Below, one piece after another: positions 53,597 through 61,474 of a DNA stretch of 64,000 nt. Each line of letters starts with the position of its first letter. The stretch's first letter is position 1. The DNA is from an uncultured Burkholderiaceae bacterium (GTDB lineage: Bacteria > Pseudomonadota > Gammaproteobacteria > Burkholderiales > Burkholderiaceae): NCBI GenBank assembly GCA_937871985.1, contig CALMPB010000012.1:22305-86304 (forward strand), in the 5' to 3' direction. The position numbers were made by a program, and so were the translations under genes. The notes beneath the pieces are model-generated. The model was not told where the DNA came from. It saw only the letters and a program-made list of their open reading frames with translations, and ran no database searches.

Positions 53597-54505
53597 ATGA
53601 ATCTCAACCGCGTGGATCTGAACCTTCTGGTGGCGTTCGAGGCCATGCTCGAACACCAGAACGTGACGCGCGCCGGGCAGGCCGTCGGACTGAGCCAGCC
53701 GGCCATGAGCGCGGCCCTGACCAAGCTGCGGTCGCTGCTGAACGATCCGCTGTTCGTTCGCACGGGCGCGGGCATGACGCCGACGCCCCATGCGCTGCGG
53801 CTGGCTCCGGCCATCGCCAGGGCGCTGCGCATCGTACGTTCCGAAGTCCTGCAGGATTGGAAATTCGACCCCGCCACCTCGCAGCGGACGATCACGCTCA
53901 ATACGACCGACATCGGCGACATGGTGTTCCTGCCCAAGCTGATGCGGCGCCTGAACAAGGAAGCGCCTGGAATCGTGCTGAAGACGGTCACGCTGTCTCC
54001 CAGCGAAACGGAAGAAGCCATGGAGGCCGGCGACGTGGATCTCTCCATCGGGTATTTTCCCGACCTGATCAAGGCCGGCTTTTATCAGCAGCGCCTGTTC
54101 GACCACTCGTTCGTCTGCATCGTCAGGGCGGGCCATCCGCAGGTTGCGGACGGCAAGCTCACCCTGGAGCAGTTCCTGACCATGTCCCATGCGGTCGTGC
54201 ATGCGCAGGGCCGCAGCCAGGAAATCTTCGAGCGCGAGCTTCTGAAGCTGGGCATTACGCGCCAGATGGGCCTGCATACCCGGCATTTCATGAGCCTGCC
54301 CATGGTAATCGCCGAGTCCGACCTGATCGCCACGGTGCCCAAGGTGGTTGGCACCACGTTTTCCAAATTGGCGAACATCCAGGTGCTGGAGCTGCCGTTC
54401 CAGGTACCCAGCTACGATCTCAAGCAGTACTGGCACCGGCGCTTTCACCGGGACGCGGCCAATATCTGGATACGGGGTGTCATCTGGGAACTGTTTCACG
54501 CCTGA
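53597..54505 (+). CDS. LysR-type regulator, module 2 (NodD-like)
   Basis: A 302-residue regulator with VDLNLLVAFEAMLEHQNVTRAG at its start and the helix-turn-helix GQAVGLSQPAMSAALTKLR. It is paralogous to the module 1 regulator, with a matching C-terminal KQYWHRRFHRDAA. Convergent with the second Rieske oxygenase gene (88 bp apart), so control of that gene would act from a distance. ATG 53597 lies just after repeat copy B. Confidence 0.86.
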   Translation: MNLNRVDLNLLVAFEAMLEHQNVTRAGQAVGLSQPAMSAALTKLRSLLNDPLFVRTGAGMTPTPHALRLAPAIARALRIVRSEVLQDWKFDPATSQRTITLNTTDIGDMVFLPKLMRRLNKEAPGIVLKTVTLSPSETEEAMEAGDVDLSIGYFPDLIKAGFYQQRLFDHSFVCIVRAGHPQVADGKLTLEQFLTMSHAVVHAQGRSQEIFERELLKLGITRQMGLHTRHFMSLPMVIAESDLIATVPKVVGTTFSKLANIQVLELPFQVPSYDLKQYWHRRFHRDAANIWIRGVIWELFHA

Positions 54506-54592
54506 ATCCGCCGTCGCGCCGCGCTCGATCCGGTTCAGCCCGTTCTTGTTCCTGCATAGCCCCTGCTCAGGCTGTGCCGGCCCGCTTCGAAT

Positions 54593-55642
54593 TTATACGG
54601 CGTCCGCCGTTGCAGCCCGGGGCTCGACGGCCTCCGCGGCGATCCGGCTTGCAATGATGCGCCGCGCCTGGATGGCGCCGGCATCGGCCGCGATGTCGAC
54701 CAGGGGGCGGCCCGCTTGCGTCTTCAGGCGCTGGTGCTGGGATTCCAGGATGACCTTGTCCTCGTTGAACGTGGCCTCGATTTGCCGGCATATCTTTTCG
54801 CCGACCTCGGATTGCGCCAGCTTGAAGTTGCGTGCAACTGTCCAGAAATAAAAGGTGCTGTCCTCGGTGGAGGGCGTGACGGCGTGCAGGGTGCGCAAGC
54901 CCAGCCCTCCCTCGCGGTTGCCTTCGTAAGCCCCTTGTCCCACGTCCTTGGCGCCGGAGAAGATTCTTACCGCGCCGACCGAGAATTCGATTTCGATCCA
55001 GCGATCCACCTTGCCGTGAAATTCGAAGGCGCTAGCGTAAAGCGGAGGCGGCGTCGAGTTGCGCAGCCAGCGGATGACGTGCACGCCGTCATCGCTGCGG
55101 GTGGTTTTCATCTCGGCGTTGGAGTGCGCCTCGGGTTCGCCGCCTATGGTGTTGCGATGCACGTAGCCCACGTGGGTCAGATCCAGCAGGTTGTCGTACA
55201 GCAACTGGTAGTTGGCGTCGATGGTGGTGTACTTGCCGTCGTACGCCCATTCGGGGTCGCTGTGCCAGGGGTACTTCAGCACCTGGTCGGGGTCGGCCTT
55301 GGCGGGATCCCCCATCCATACCCATATCAGGGCGTCCTGTTCCACGACGGGATAGCTTTTGACGCGCGCGCTATGGGGGATTTTTTCCTGGCCGGGAATG
55401 CGCACGCATTGGCCTGTGTGGTCGAACGTCAGGCCGTGATAGCCGCATTGCAGCAGCCCGTCGAGCACCTGGCCGTGCGCCAGCGGCAGCCCGCGATGAC
55501 AGCATCGGTCTTCCAGCGCGGCGACCTGGCCGTCCGCCTGGCGGTACAGCACGATGGGCTCGTTGATGATGGTACGCGCCAGGGGCTCGCTCTTGATCTC
55601 GTTGGACATGCCGGCGGCATACCAGCAGTTTTTGATGAACAT
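54593..55642 (-). CDS. VanA-like Rieske oxygenase, module 2
   Basis: A 349-residue paralogue of the protein at 49562, with the same start (MFIKNCWY). Rieske ligands are Cys47, His49, Cys66 and His69, and the iron site reads YDNLLDLTHVGYVHRNTIGG. The start ATG 55642 follows AAGGAGAACCCT. Divergent from the AhpD-like gene. As for module 1 there is no reductase gene nearby. Likely a demethylase or hydroxylase for an aromatic acid. Confidence 0.86.
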   Translation of the reverse strand: MFIKNCWYAAGMSNEIKSEPLARTIINEPIVLYRQADGQVAALEDRCCHRGLPLAHGQVLDGLLQCGYHGLTFDHTGQCVRIPGQEKIPHSARVKSYPVVEQDALIWVWMGDPAKADPDQVLKYPWHSDPEWAYDGKYTTIDANYQLLYDNLLDLTHVGYVHRNTIGGEPEAHSNAEMKTTRSDDGVHVIRWLRNSTPPPLYASAFEFHGKVDRWIEIEFSVGAVRIFSGAKDVGQGAYEGNREGGLGLRTLHAVTPSTEDSTFYFWTVARNFKLAQSEVGEKICRQIEATFNEDKVILESQHQRLKTQAGRPLVDIAADAGAIQARRIIASRIAAEAVEPRAATADAV

Positions 55643-55736
55643 AGGGTTCTCCTTGGTGGATGCGCGCGTGAAAGCGCCTTGGCCGCGGCATGAGCCGGCC
55701 CCGGGTTTCATGGGCCGGCCGCGCCGGTGTTTTATG

Positions 55737-55798
55737 CAAATGATCTTAAACAGGGGGGCGACGGGCATCAACGACTATCGTTCCATACCAATCATTTG
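55737..55798. promoter_or_regulatory. Inverted half-sites in the Rieske 2/AhpD-like promoter region
   Basis: CAAATGAT (55737-55744) and ATCATTTG (55791-55798) are perfect inverted copies 54 bp apart centre to centre in the divergent spacer (55643-55898). A possible LysR target; chance occurrence cannot be excluded. Confidence 0.3.
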
Positions 55799-55898
55799 TT
55801 TTTTGGATAGTAGTGAGGTGAAACATCCATGCGGCAACGAGCTATCATGGTTGGCAATGAGCGATGAACGACAGCCTTTGACTTCAAGGAGAATGAAG

Positions 55899-56246
55899 AT
55901 GGATCAGTCTATGTATCCCGCCGCGACCAGGGAACTGGCCAAGCAAAGAACCGAATTGGCGCCCGACACCATGGCGGCTTTTCGTGCTTTCAGCGCCAGC
56001 GTTTTTGCCGAGGGCGCGTTGTCGAAGAAAAACAAGCAGCTCATTGCCGTTGCCGTGGCCCACGTTACGCAGTGCCCCTATTGCATACGCGGCCACACCG
56101 AAGCCGCGCTCAAGCAGGGCGCCACCGACAAGGAAATCATGGAGGCCATTTGGGTCGCCGCGGAAATGCGGGCGGGCGGGGCGTTCGCGCACTCCAGCCT
56201 GGCCCTGGACACCATCAACCACGTGCACGGCCAGTCGCAAGGGTGA
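55899..56246 (+). CDS. Carboxymuconolactone decarboxylase/AhpD-like protein
   Basis: A 115-residue helical protein with the AhpD redox motif CPYCIRGHTEAALKQG (Cys-x2-Cys-x3-His), so a peroxidase-type alkylhydroperoxidase function is likelier than a lactone decarboxylase. The start is set at ATG 55899 because AAGGAGA lies 6 bp upstream; the ATG at 55893 sits against it. It may protect against peroxides made by uncoupled oxygenases. Confidence 0.85.
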   Translation: MDQSMYPAATRELAKQRTELAPDTMAAFRAFSASVFAEGALSKKNKQLIAVAVAHVTQCPYCIRGHTEAALKQGATDKEIMEAIWVAAEMRAGGAFAHSSLALDTINHVHGQSQG

Positions 56247-56259
56247 GCCGGAAACGTCT

Positions 56260-56550
56260 TTAGCGACGGCGCCGGGCCTGGCGGTGCTTATGAGTCAGCA
56301 GCGCGCAAAATACCAGGCCGGCGGCAAGGCTGGTATGGCCGCTGTACATGACAAGCCCCAGCCCCCAGCCCCGCCAGGCCAGCAGCACGGCCAGGGCCGA
56401 TAGAAGAAAGCCGGCGCCCGCCACGCGCAGCCATACTGTGGCCCGGCGCGGCAGGCTGCGGTCGAAAAGCTCTTCCTGCTGGCGTTGCGTGGCGCATGCC
56501 AGGGCGGCAAAGCCCGCCAGGCAAAGCAATAGCGACAACAAATGGGTCAT
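56260..56550 (-). CDS. DUF3325 membrane protein (iron-locus type)
   Basis: A 96-residue protein with three hydrophobic segments (about 3-20, 42-60, 65-85) and a basic tail. DUF3325 genes typically follow a PepSY-domain gene and DUF3649 near siderophore receptors, the same order as here. Overlaps the PepSY gene by 4 bp. Function unknown. Confidence 0.78.
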   Translation of the reverse strand: MTHLLSLLLCLAGFAALACATQRQQEELFDRSLPRRATVWLRVAGAGFLLSALAVLLAWRGWGLGLVMYSGHTSLAAGLVFCALLTHKHRQARRRR

Positions 56551-58163
56551 GCTTCACTCGGGGCGGCCGTTGTGCGCCGCGGTTCGTTCTTCGGGGTGGC
56601 CGACCGCACGCGGCGCGTGTGGCGGGCCGTGCGCACCGCCAGCACGGCATGCAGCACCGCCAGGGTCCAGCACATCAGGTCCATGCCCGCGAACACCCAG
56701 TCGCCGTTCGCCAGGCTGCGCCACAACGGCCGCGAAGTCGTCAGGGCGTTCAAGACTGGCAGCAGCGCCAGCAGCGCGGTTGCCGTCCATAATTGTTCGA
56801 CCCAGGCGGCTTTGGCCGGGCGCAGCAAGGCATGCACCATGGCGGCGGCCCAAACTGCGAAGAAGACCAGGATCTCGTTCGACTCCCTGGCGGGCAGGCC
56901 GGTCGGCAGCAGCCGGTTGCCCCACAGGTAAGCGGCCATGGCGATCGACAGGCCGGCGATGCTGGCGACGTTCAGCTTTTCCACGAGCCACAAGCCGAAA
57001 TAGGGCCGGTCGGGGTCGGGCAGTTTTTGCCGCCGCTTGACGGTCCATAGCACCAGGCCCGTGCCCACCATGGCCGTGCCGGCCAGGCTGACCAGAAAGT
57101 ACAGCCAGCGCGTCGCGGTGTCGCTGAAGCGTCCAAGATGCAGCGCATACAAGACACCGCGTGTTTCGGCGGCGGGGCCTACGTGGTCATGCGCTTCCAG
57201 CAGCTTGCCGCTGCTGCCTTCGAAGAGCAGGTATTGCGGGCTTATGGATACCCGGCCCTCTTCGCCCCTGGCAATGCTGACGCGCGAGGCGGTATCGTTG
57301 GGGTTGGTGACGGTGACCGTGGCGATATTGTCGCGGCCCCAGCGCGCCTGGGCCTGCCGAACCATGTCTTCGATGGAGGCCAGGGCGTGTTCTTGCCCCG
57401 TGGTTTTTCCGGGCTGCAGAAAGGCGCTGAGTTGCGTATTGAGCTGCTGCTGTTCGGTCGGAGTATGGATAGCCAGTTGCTGGCCCCAGGGCATGTACAG
57501 CGCCATCAAGGTCACCAGGCCCGTGTAGGTGATCATGAGGTGGAAGGGCAGGCCGAACACCGACAGGGCGTTGTGCGCGTCCAGCCATGACCGCTGCCCC
57601 TTGCCCCGGCGGAACGTGAAGAAATCGATGAAGATCTTCTTGTGCGTGATGATGCCGCTGATGATGGCCACCAGCATGAACATGGCCGCCAGGCCGGCCA
57701 GCAGGCGGCCCCATACGATGGGCAGGTAATAGAACTGGAAATGGAAGCGGTAGAAGAAATCGCCGCCCAGCGTGTCGCGGGCGTTGATGGCTTTGCCGGT
57801 GGCGGGGTCGAAGCGACCGTCCATGAAGCGGCCGTCCGGCCCGCTTTTTGTGCGCCAGAACGCATAGACGCTGTTGCCGCGCGCATCGGGCAGCAACAGG
57901 CTCCATTGCGGGCTGTCGGGAACCATGGCCTTGAGTTCGTCGGCGACGCGCTGGGCCGCCACGGCAAGGTCGGGGGCCTGGATTTGATGCGCGAGCTCGG
58001 GCCGCATCCATTGCGAGATTTCTTCCCTGAAGTACGACACCGTGCCTGTCAGGAACATGGCGTAAAGCACCCAGCCCAGCAGCAGCGCCACCCAGGTGTG
58101 CAGGCTGGACATGCTTTGGCGCAGGCCCGGCGCCGTGTCGCGGATAGGGTTGCGTTGTTTCAC
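56547..58163 (-). CDS. PepSY-TM family membrane protein (iron-regulated reductase candidate)
   Basis: A 538-residue protein with an N-terminal helix (HTWVALLLGWVLYAMFLTGTVSYFR), two periplasmic PepSY-like stretches and further helices (about 150-175, 205-230, 345-370, 395-520). Several paired His in helices resemble haem-binding sites of ferric-siderophore reductases such as FoxB. The GTG start overlaps the DUF3649 stop by 4 bp. Likely inner-membrane step in ferric-siderophore or haem use. Confidence 0.8.
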   Translation of the reverse strand: MKQRNPIRDTAPGLRQSMSSLHTWVALLLGWVLYAMFLTGTVSYFREEISQWMRPELAHQIQAPDLAVAAQRVADELKAMVPDSPQWSLLLPDARGNSVYAFWRTKSGPDGRFMDGRFDPATGKAINARDTLGGDFFYRFHFQFYYLPIVWGRLLAGLAAMFMLVAIISGIITHKKIFIDFFTFRRGKGQRSWLDAHNALSVFGLPFHLMITYTGLVTLMALYMPWGQQLAIHTPTEQQQLNTQLSAFLQPGKTTGQEHALASIEDMVRQAQARWGRDNIATVTVTNPNDTASRVSIARGEEGRVSISPQYLLFEGSSGKLLEAHDHVGPAAETRGVLYALHLGRFSDTATRWLYFLVSLAGTAMVGTGLVLWTVKRRQKLPDPDRPYFGLWLVEKLNVASIAGLSIAMAAYLWGNRLLPTGLPARESNEILVFFAVWAAAMVHALLRPAKAAWVEQLWTATALLALLPVLNALTTSRPLWRSLANGDWVFAGMDLMCWTLAVLHAVLAVRTARHTRRVRSATPKNEPRRTTAAPSEA

Positions 58164-58459
58164 AAAGCACCTGCCTGAAGCCAGATGGGCAATGCGGCCA
58201 GCAACAGCGGCACGGCGGCCACGAGCAGGCCCGCCCAGGCTCGCGGGGCGCTGCGCGCCGCGAACACCCAGATGACGGCGCCGGCATAAATGATGAAGCT
58301 GGCCAGCATGCCGGCCAGCACCGCCTGCGGCTTGCTGACTGGCAGCGCGAGCGGGGCAATGCTGCCCAGCGCGGCCAGCGCGTAGCCGCCGAACAGCGCG
58401 GCCACGATGCGGGACGCGACTGGGGCGGCGTGGCGAGCCTTGTACATCAACCCCTTCAT
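58160..58459 (-). CDS. DUF3649 membrane protein (iron-locus type)
   Basis: A 99-residue protein with three hydrophobic helices and a basic N-terminus. First gene of the DUF3649-PepSY-DUF3325 set. A TonB-dependent receptor normally lies before it; none does here. Function unknown. Confidence 0.76.
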   Translation of the reverse strand: MKGLMYKARHAAPVASRIVAALFGGYALAALGSIAPLALPVSKPQAVLAGMLASFIIYAGAVIWVFAARSAPRAWAGLLVAAVPLLLAALPIWLQAGAL

Positions 58460-58556
58460 GTGCCTGCCCTGCCTTTTACGGATTGGAAATCGACCGAAGT
58501 CGACAGCGCGATCGTATGCCTTGCGATACCGGCCGCAAAGCTGTCGCCGGCCAATA

Positions 58557-58581
58557 TAATAACAAGAACAAGTCTCATTTC
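58557..58581. promoter_or_regulatory. Possible Fur box upstream of the DUF3649 operon
   Basis: On the minus strand AATGAGACTTGTTCTTGTT matches the form AATGAGAATTATTCTCATT at 15 of 19 positions by eye. It lies about 100 bp before the DUF3649 start. A weak match only. Confidence 0.3.
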
Positions 58582-58755
58582 TGAAATCGCCTCGGGTAAT
58601 TACTAAAAACTTTTGTAAGTAAAAGATGCTCTACTGCAGGACTGCGGCGCTTCTTCGCGCCGTGCATCAGTGCCTGCTTGCGCCACCGCCCACGCTCCCA
58701 GGCGGCCGCTGGCGTGGAACCTGTTTGTAAAGGCTCCCGAAGCCGGAGGAGAACC

Positions 58756-59604
58756 ATGAGTCACGAGGAAGAGGAGGCGGCCGCACCTGTGCCGGATGCG
58801 GCCCGGCTGGCAAAAACCTATCGATTGTGGGATGAGTTGGCGAACATGGATGCCGCCGGCGTCGACCAGGCCCGCAATTGCCTGCTGCAGGGGTTGTGCG
58901 ACCTGGCGGGGGCGGACAGCGCGTCCTGGGTGGGTGCTGTGCGGATGGCCGATCCGCATTCGGCCGACCCGGTGCATGGGTGGCGGCCCAGGGTCATCCA
59001 TCATTTGCGCGCTTCGCCCCGATTGCGCGAGGTCGCGCAACAGCAGCGTCGCCTGCTGGAAACCGGTACGGTCGACGAAACCACGTTGCGCAATGTCGAG
59101 GCGGCGGGCCGATTCCGCACCTATAGGCTGATGGATATCGTGCCGCCCGAGTGGTTCGAGGGCGACTACTACCGCTCTTTTTACCTGGCGCTCGATCGCC
59201 GGGACGCCATCTGGGCCGGCGTGCCGGTCAACGCGGATACCGAGATCTACTTTGGCCTGTACCGCTGCCACAGGCAGCCGGGCTTTTCGCCGGACGATCG
59301 CGACGCCGTCGGATACGCCTTGCGGGGCTTGCGCTGGTTTCACCGCCAGCAGATGCTGGGCCATGGGCTGCTGCTGTCCACCTCGCCCTTGACCCGCGCC
59401 GAGAACGCCGTATTGCAGGGGTTGCTGAAGGGATTGTCGGAAAAGCAGATCGCCGCCGACGTGGGGCAAAGCCCCAGCACCACCCACGAATACGTCGCCC
59501 GCCTGTTCCGCAAGTACGCGGTTCACAACCGGGCGGCGTTGATGGCGCTGTGGCTGGGACGCGATCCGTCCGCGCGGGAATCGGATGCGGCGCCGTCTTC
59601 CTGA
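58756..59604 (+). CDS. LuxR-type transcriptional regulator
   Basis: A 282-residue protein with a C-terminal GerE helix-turn-helix (about 220-275): LTRAENAVLQGLLKGLSEKQIAADVGQSP. The N-terminal part is not a recognisable autoinducer-binding or receiver domain and has no homology I can name. ATG 58756 follows CCGGAGGAGAACC. It precedes the lipoprotein hydrolase gene by 164 bp and may control it. Confidence 0.82.
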   Translation: MSHEEEEAAAPVPDAARLAKTYRLWDELANMDAAGVDQARNCLLQGLCDLAGADSASWVGAVRMADPHSADPVHGWRPRVIHHLRASPRLREVAQQQRRLLETGTVDETTLRNVEAAGRFRTYRLMDIVPPEWFEGDYYRSFYLALDRRDAIWAGVPVNADTEIYFGLYRCHRQPGFSPDDRDAVGYALRGLRWFHRQQMLGHGLLLSTSPLTRAENAVLQGLLKGLSEKQIAADVGQSPSTTHEYVARLFRKYAVHNRAALMALWLGRDPSARESDAAPSS

Positions 59605-59768
59605 TCGAAGGGGCATGGCGCGCGTTGCCCGGCGGATGCGGGCACATTGAGCGCGTTATCCCCCTGTTTAGAGGGTTACGGCGTGTCTGGGGGTATCGGC
59701 ATAATTGTGTGAGCGTTTGTTTCATTTATCGCTTATTACTACAACAACCACCGATACGGAGCCTCACC

Positions 59769-61127
59769 ATGAACAAGAAACCTCCCGCTGGGCGTCCGGC
59801 AGCACTGGATGCCCATGGCGTAATGCGCCGGCGCCTGCTGGGTACGGCCTTGGCGGCATCCACCACGCCCTTCCTGCTTGCCGGCTGCAACGGCGGCGGC
59901 TCATCCGACAGCGCCGATCTGGCCGGCCTGACCTCGAGCGGTTCGGGGCTGATGGGCGCCAGCTCGGGAAGCTCTACCTTTACGGTCAAGGATCGCAAAA
60001 TCCTGCTCAACGGTTCGGAGTTCTTCGCCAAGGGCGTATGCTATTCGCCCCTGCCCATCGGCGCAGACGCGGGCACCCCTCCAGGCGGCGACTTTTTCAG
60101 CGACTTCTGGGAGCCGCTATTCACGCGCGATCTAAGCGTGTTGCAGGGCATGGGCTGCAACTCCGTGCGCTTGTATATGGTGTCGCCATGGGAGACCCCC
60201 TGGGATTCCAAAACGGCCCGGCAATACCACGGGAAGTTCATGGATGCCTGCGCCGACAAGGGCATTTACGTATGGCTTGCGTATCCCATGACGCCGGATC
60301 AAGCCATGAGTTCCACCGATCGCCCCCGTATCGAGCAGGGTTACCAACTGCTGTGCGAAGAGCTGGGCACCCACCCGGCGCTTATCGGCTTTACCATCGG
60401 CAACGAAACCGATAACAACAACACCGCCCCGAATCCCGATTTCTGGGCCTGGATGGATGACCTGGCCAAAAAGGTCAAGGGCTGGGCGCCGACCAAACTG
60501 ACCAAATGCGCTGTCCACGACGTGCCCACCATCATCGACGACATGGTCAACCCCAATATCGGCAAGGGCGTGCCGAATCTGGACGTCATTGGCCTGAACT
60601 CGTACCGCGGCACGCAGACCTCGGGCTTCGACACCATGTTCACCGACTACGATGCCAAGTTCAAAAGCACCGGCCTGCCCGACCGCCCCTTCCTGGTCAC
60701 GGAGTTCGGCTGCCCGGCCTCGACCCGCCAGAATTCCGCCGTCGTCGAACTGCCCGACAATGCCAAGGCCCAGGCCGATTACATCGAGGCCCACTGGAAG
60801 GATATCGTCAAGTTTCACGGCCAGAACCTGTGCTGCGGCGGCTATTTGTTCGAGTGGTCGGACGAATGGTGGAAGGCCGGCACGCCCACGGTGCACAACG
60901 GCCATTCGAGTTGCGGGGTCGCCCAGTTCCCGGGAGGATGCCCTGATGAGGAATGGTATGGCATCAACAGCATCGCGGTGGGCAATAAAGACGACGGCAC
61001 GCCGAGGCCCGCGGCCGACCCTGTCACCAAGGAGACGCGGAACGGCGCAACCGTCTATGTCCATCATCCCGACATCCTTACCCAGCGCGCAGGGGTGGAG
61101 CGCCTGAAAACCCTTTGGGCGGCCTAA
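59769..61127 (+). CDS. Tat-type lipoprotein glycoside hydrolase (clan A, GH5/GH72-like)
   Basis: A 452-residue exported protein. RRRLLG (20-25) followed by a hydrophobic stretch and the lipobox LLAGC (Cys40) indicates Tat export and lipid anchoring. After a Gly/Ser linker comes a TIM-barrel domain starting FFAKGVCYSPLPIG. The likely acid/base is Glu213 (IGNET) and the nucleophile Glu312 (TEFG), as in clan A hydrolases; the N-terminal strand resembles beta-1,3-glucanosyltransferases. It may remodel a glucan on the cell surface. Only the ATG at 59769 gives the signal peptide. Confidence 0.78.
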   Translation: MNKKPPAGRPAALDAHGVMRRRLLGTALAASTTPFLLAGCNGGGSSDSADLAGLTSSGSGLMGASSGSSTFTVKDRKILLNGSEFFAKGVCYSPLPIGADAGTPPGGDFFSDFWEPLFTRDLSVLQGMGCNSVRLYMVSPWETPWDSKTARQYHGKFMDACADKGIYVWLAYPMTPDQAMSSTDRPRIEQGYQLLCEELGTHPALIGFTIGNETDNNNTAPNPDFWAWMDDLAKKVKGWAPTKLTKCAVHDVPTIIDDMVNPNIGKGVPNLDVIGLNSYRGTQTSGFDTMFTDYDAKFKSTGLPDRPFLVTEFGCPASTRQNSAVVELPDNAKAQADYIEAHWKDIVKFHGQNLCCGGYLFEWSDEWWKAGTPTVHNGHSSCGVAQFPGGCPDEEWYGINSIAVGNKDDGTPRPAADPVTKETRNGATVYVHHPDILTQRAGVERLKTLWAA

Positions 61128-61180
61128 GCCGCTTTCAATCCGGAAACCTTTGGCGCGGAGCAAAGGGTTTACCCAAATAA

Positions 61181-61208
61181 CAAGGGCCGCCATTTTGAGC
61201 GGCCCTTG
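61181..61208 (+). terminator. Hairpin terminator after the glycoside hydrolase gene
   Basis: CAAGGGCCGC and GCGGCCCTTG form a perfect 10-bp stem with an 8-nt loop, followed by the moderately T-rich TGCTTTCC. Confidence 0.75.
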
Positions 61209-61270
61209 TGCTTTCCGGCCGTTGCGGCTGGATGAACCAGGGCTGGGCAGCTTTAGGGGGAAACCATGTA

Positions 61271-61300
61271 TTGACAAGCCCTGTGCCGTTCTTTCACAAT
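61271..61300 (+). promoter_or_regulatory. Sigma-70-like promoter of the peptide transporter operon
   Basis: TTGACA (61271-61276) and CACAAT (61295-61300) with an 18-bp spacer. The -35 box is perfect and the -10 box matches 4 of 6. The first operator overlaps the -10 end. Confidence 0.6.
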
Positions 61301-61324
61301 TTAGTTGAAATTTTCAACTAAATT
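61298..61324. promoter_or_regulatory. Perfect 27-bp palindromic operator
   Basis: AATTTAGTTGAAA and TTTCAACTAAATT are perfect inverted 13-mers around one central T. The core is GTTG-N7-CAAC. It covers the expected transcription start, so repression is likely; MarR- or GntR-type binding would fit the geometry. Confidence 0.65.
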
Positions 61325-61370
61325 TAACGGAAAGGGTGCGGGTGATAGGGGCCGGTACAGGCCTATTGAT

Positions 61371-61393
61371 ATTGGTTGAACTGCGCAACTAAT
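61371..61393. promoter_or_regulatory. Second related operator
   Basis: ATTGGTTG-N7-CAACTAAT has 7 of 8 pairs and the same GTTG-N7-CAAC core as the first site. The centres are 71 bp apart, close to seven helical turns, compatible with co-operative binding or looping. Confidence 0.55.
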
Positions 61394-61474
61394 GATAGCC
61401 ATCATATAGCTATTTTCACCCATCGCCAACCAGATCCTCAGTATCCGACCCGCTCACCCGATGGAGACAGAAGA

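Larger units (their letters stand above)
61128..61474. other. 347-bp intergenic region with terminator, promoter and two operators
   Basis: It contains the terminator of the hydrolase gene (61181-61208), a sigma-70-like promoter (61271-61300) and two related inverted repeats (61298-61324 and 61371-61393) before the peptide-transporter gene. No small gene is supported. Confidence 0.6.

Noticed and set aside
59693..59757. Inverted repeat GTATCGG/CCGATAC before the glycoside hydrolase
   Set aside because: The arms are only 7 bp with a 51-nt gap and lie in a mixed-composition spacer; no supporting second copy.
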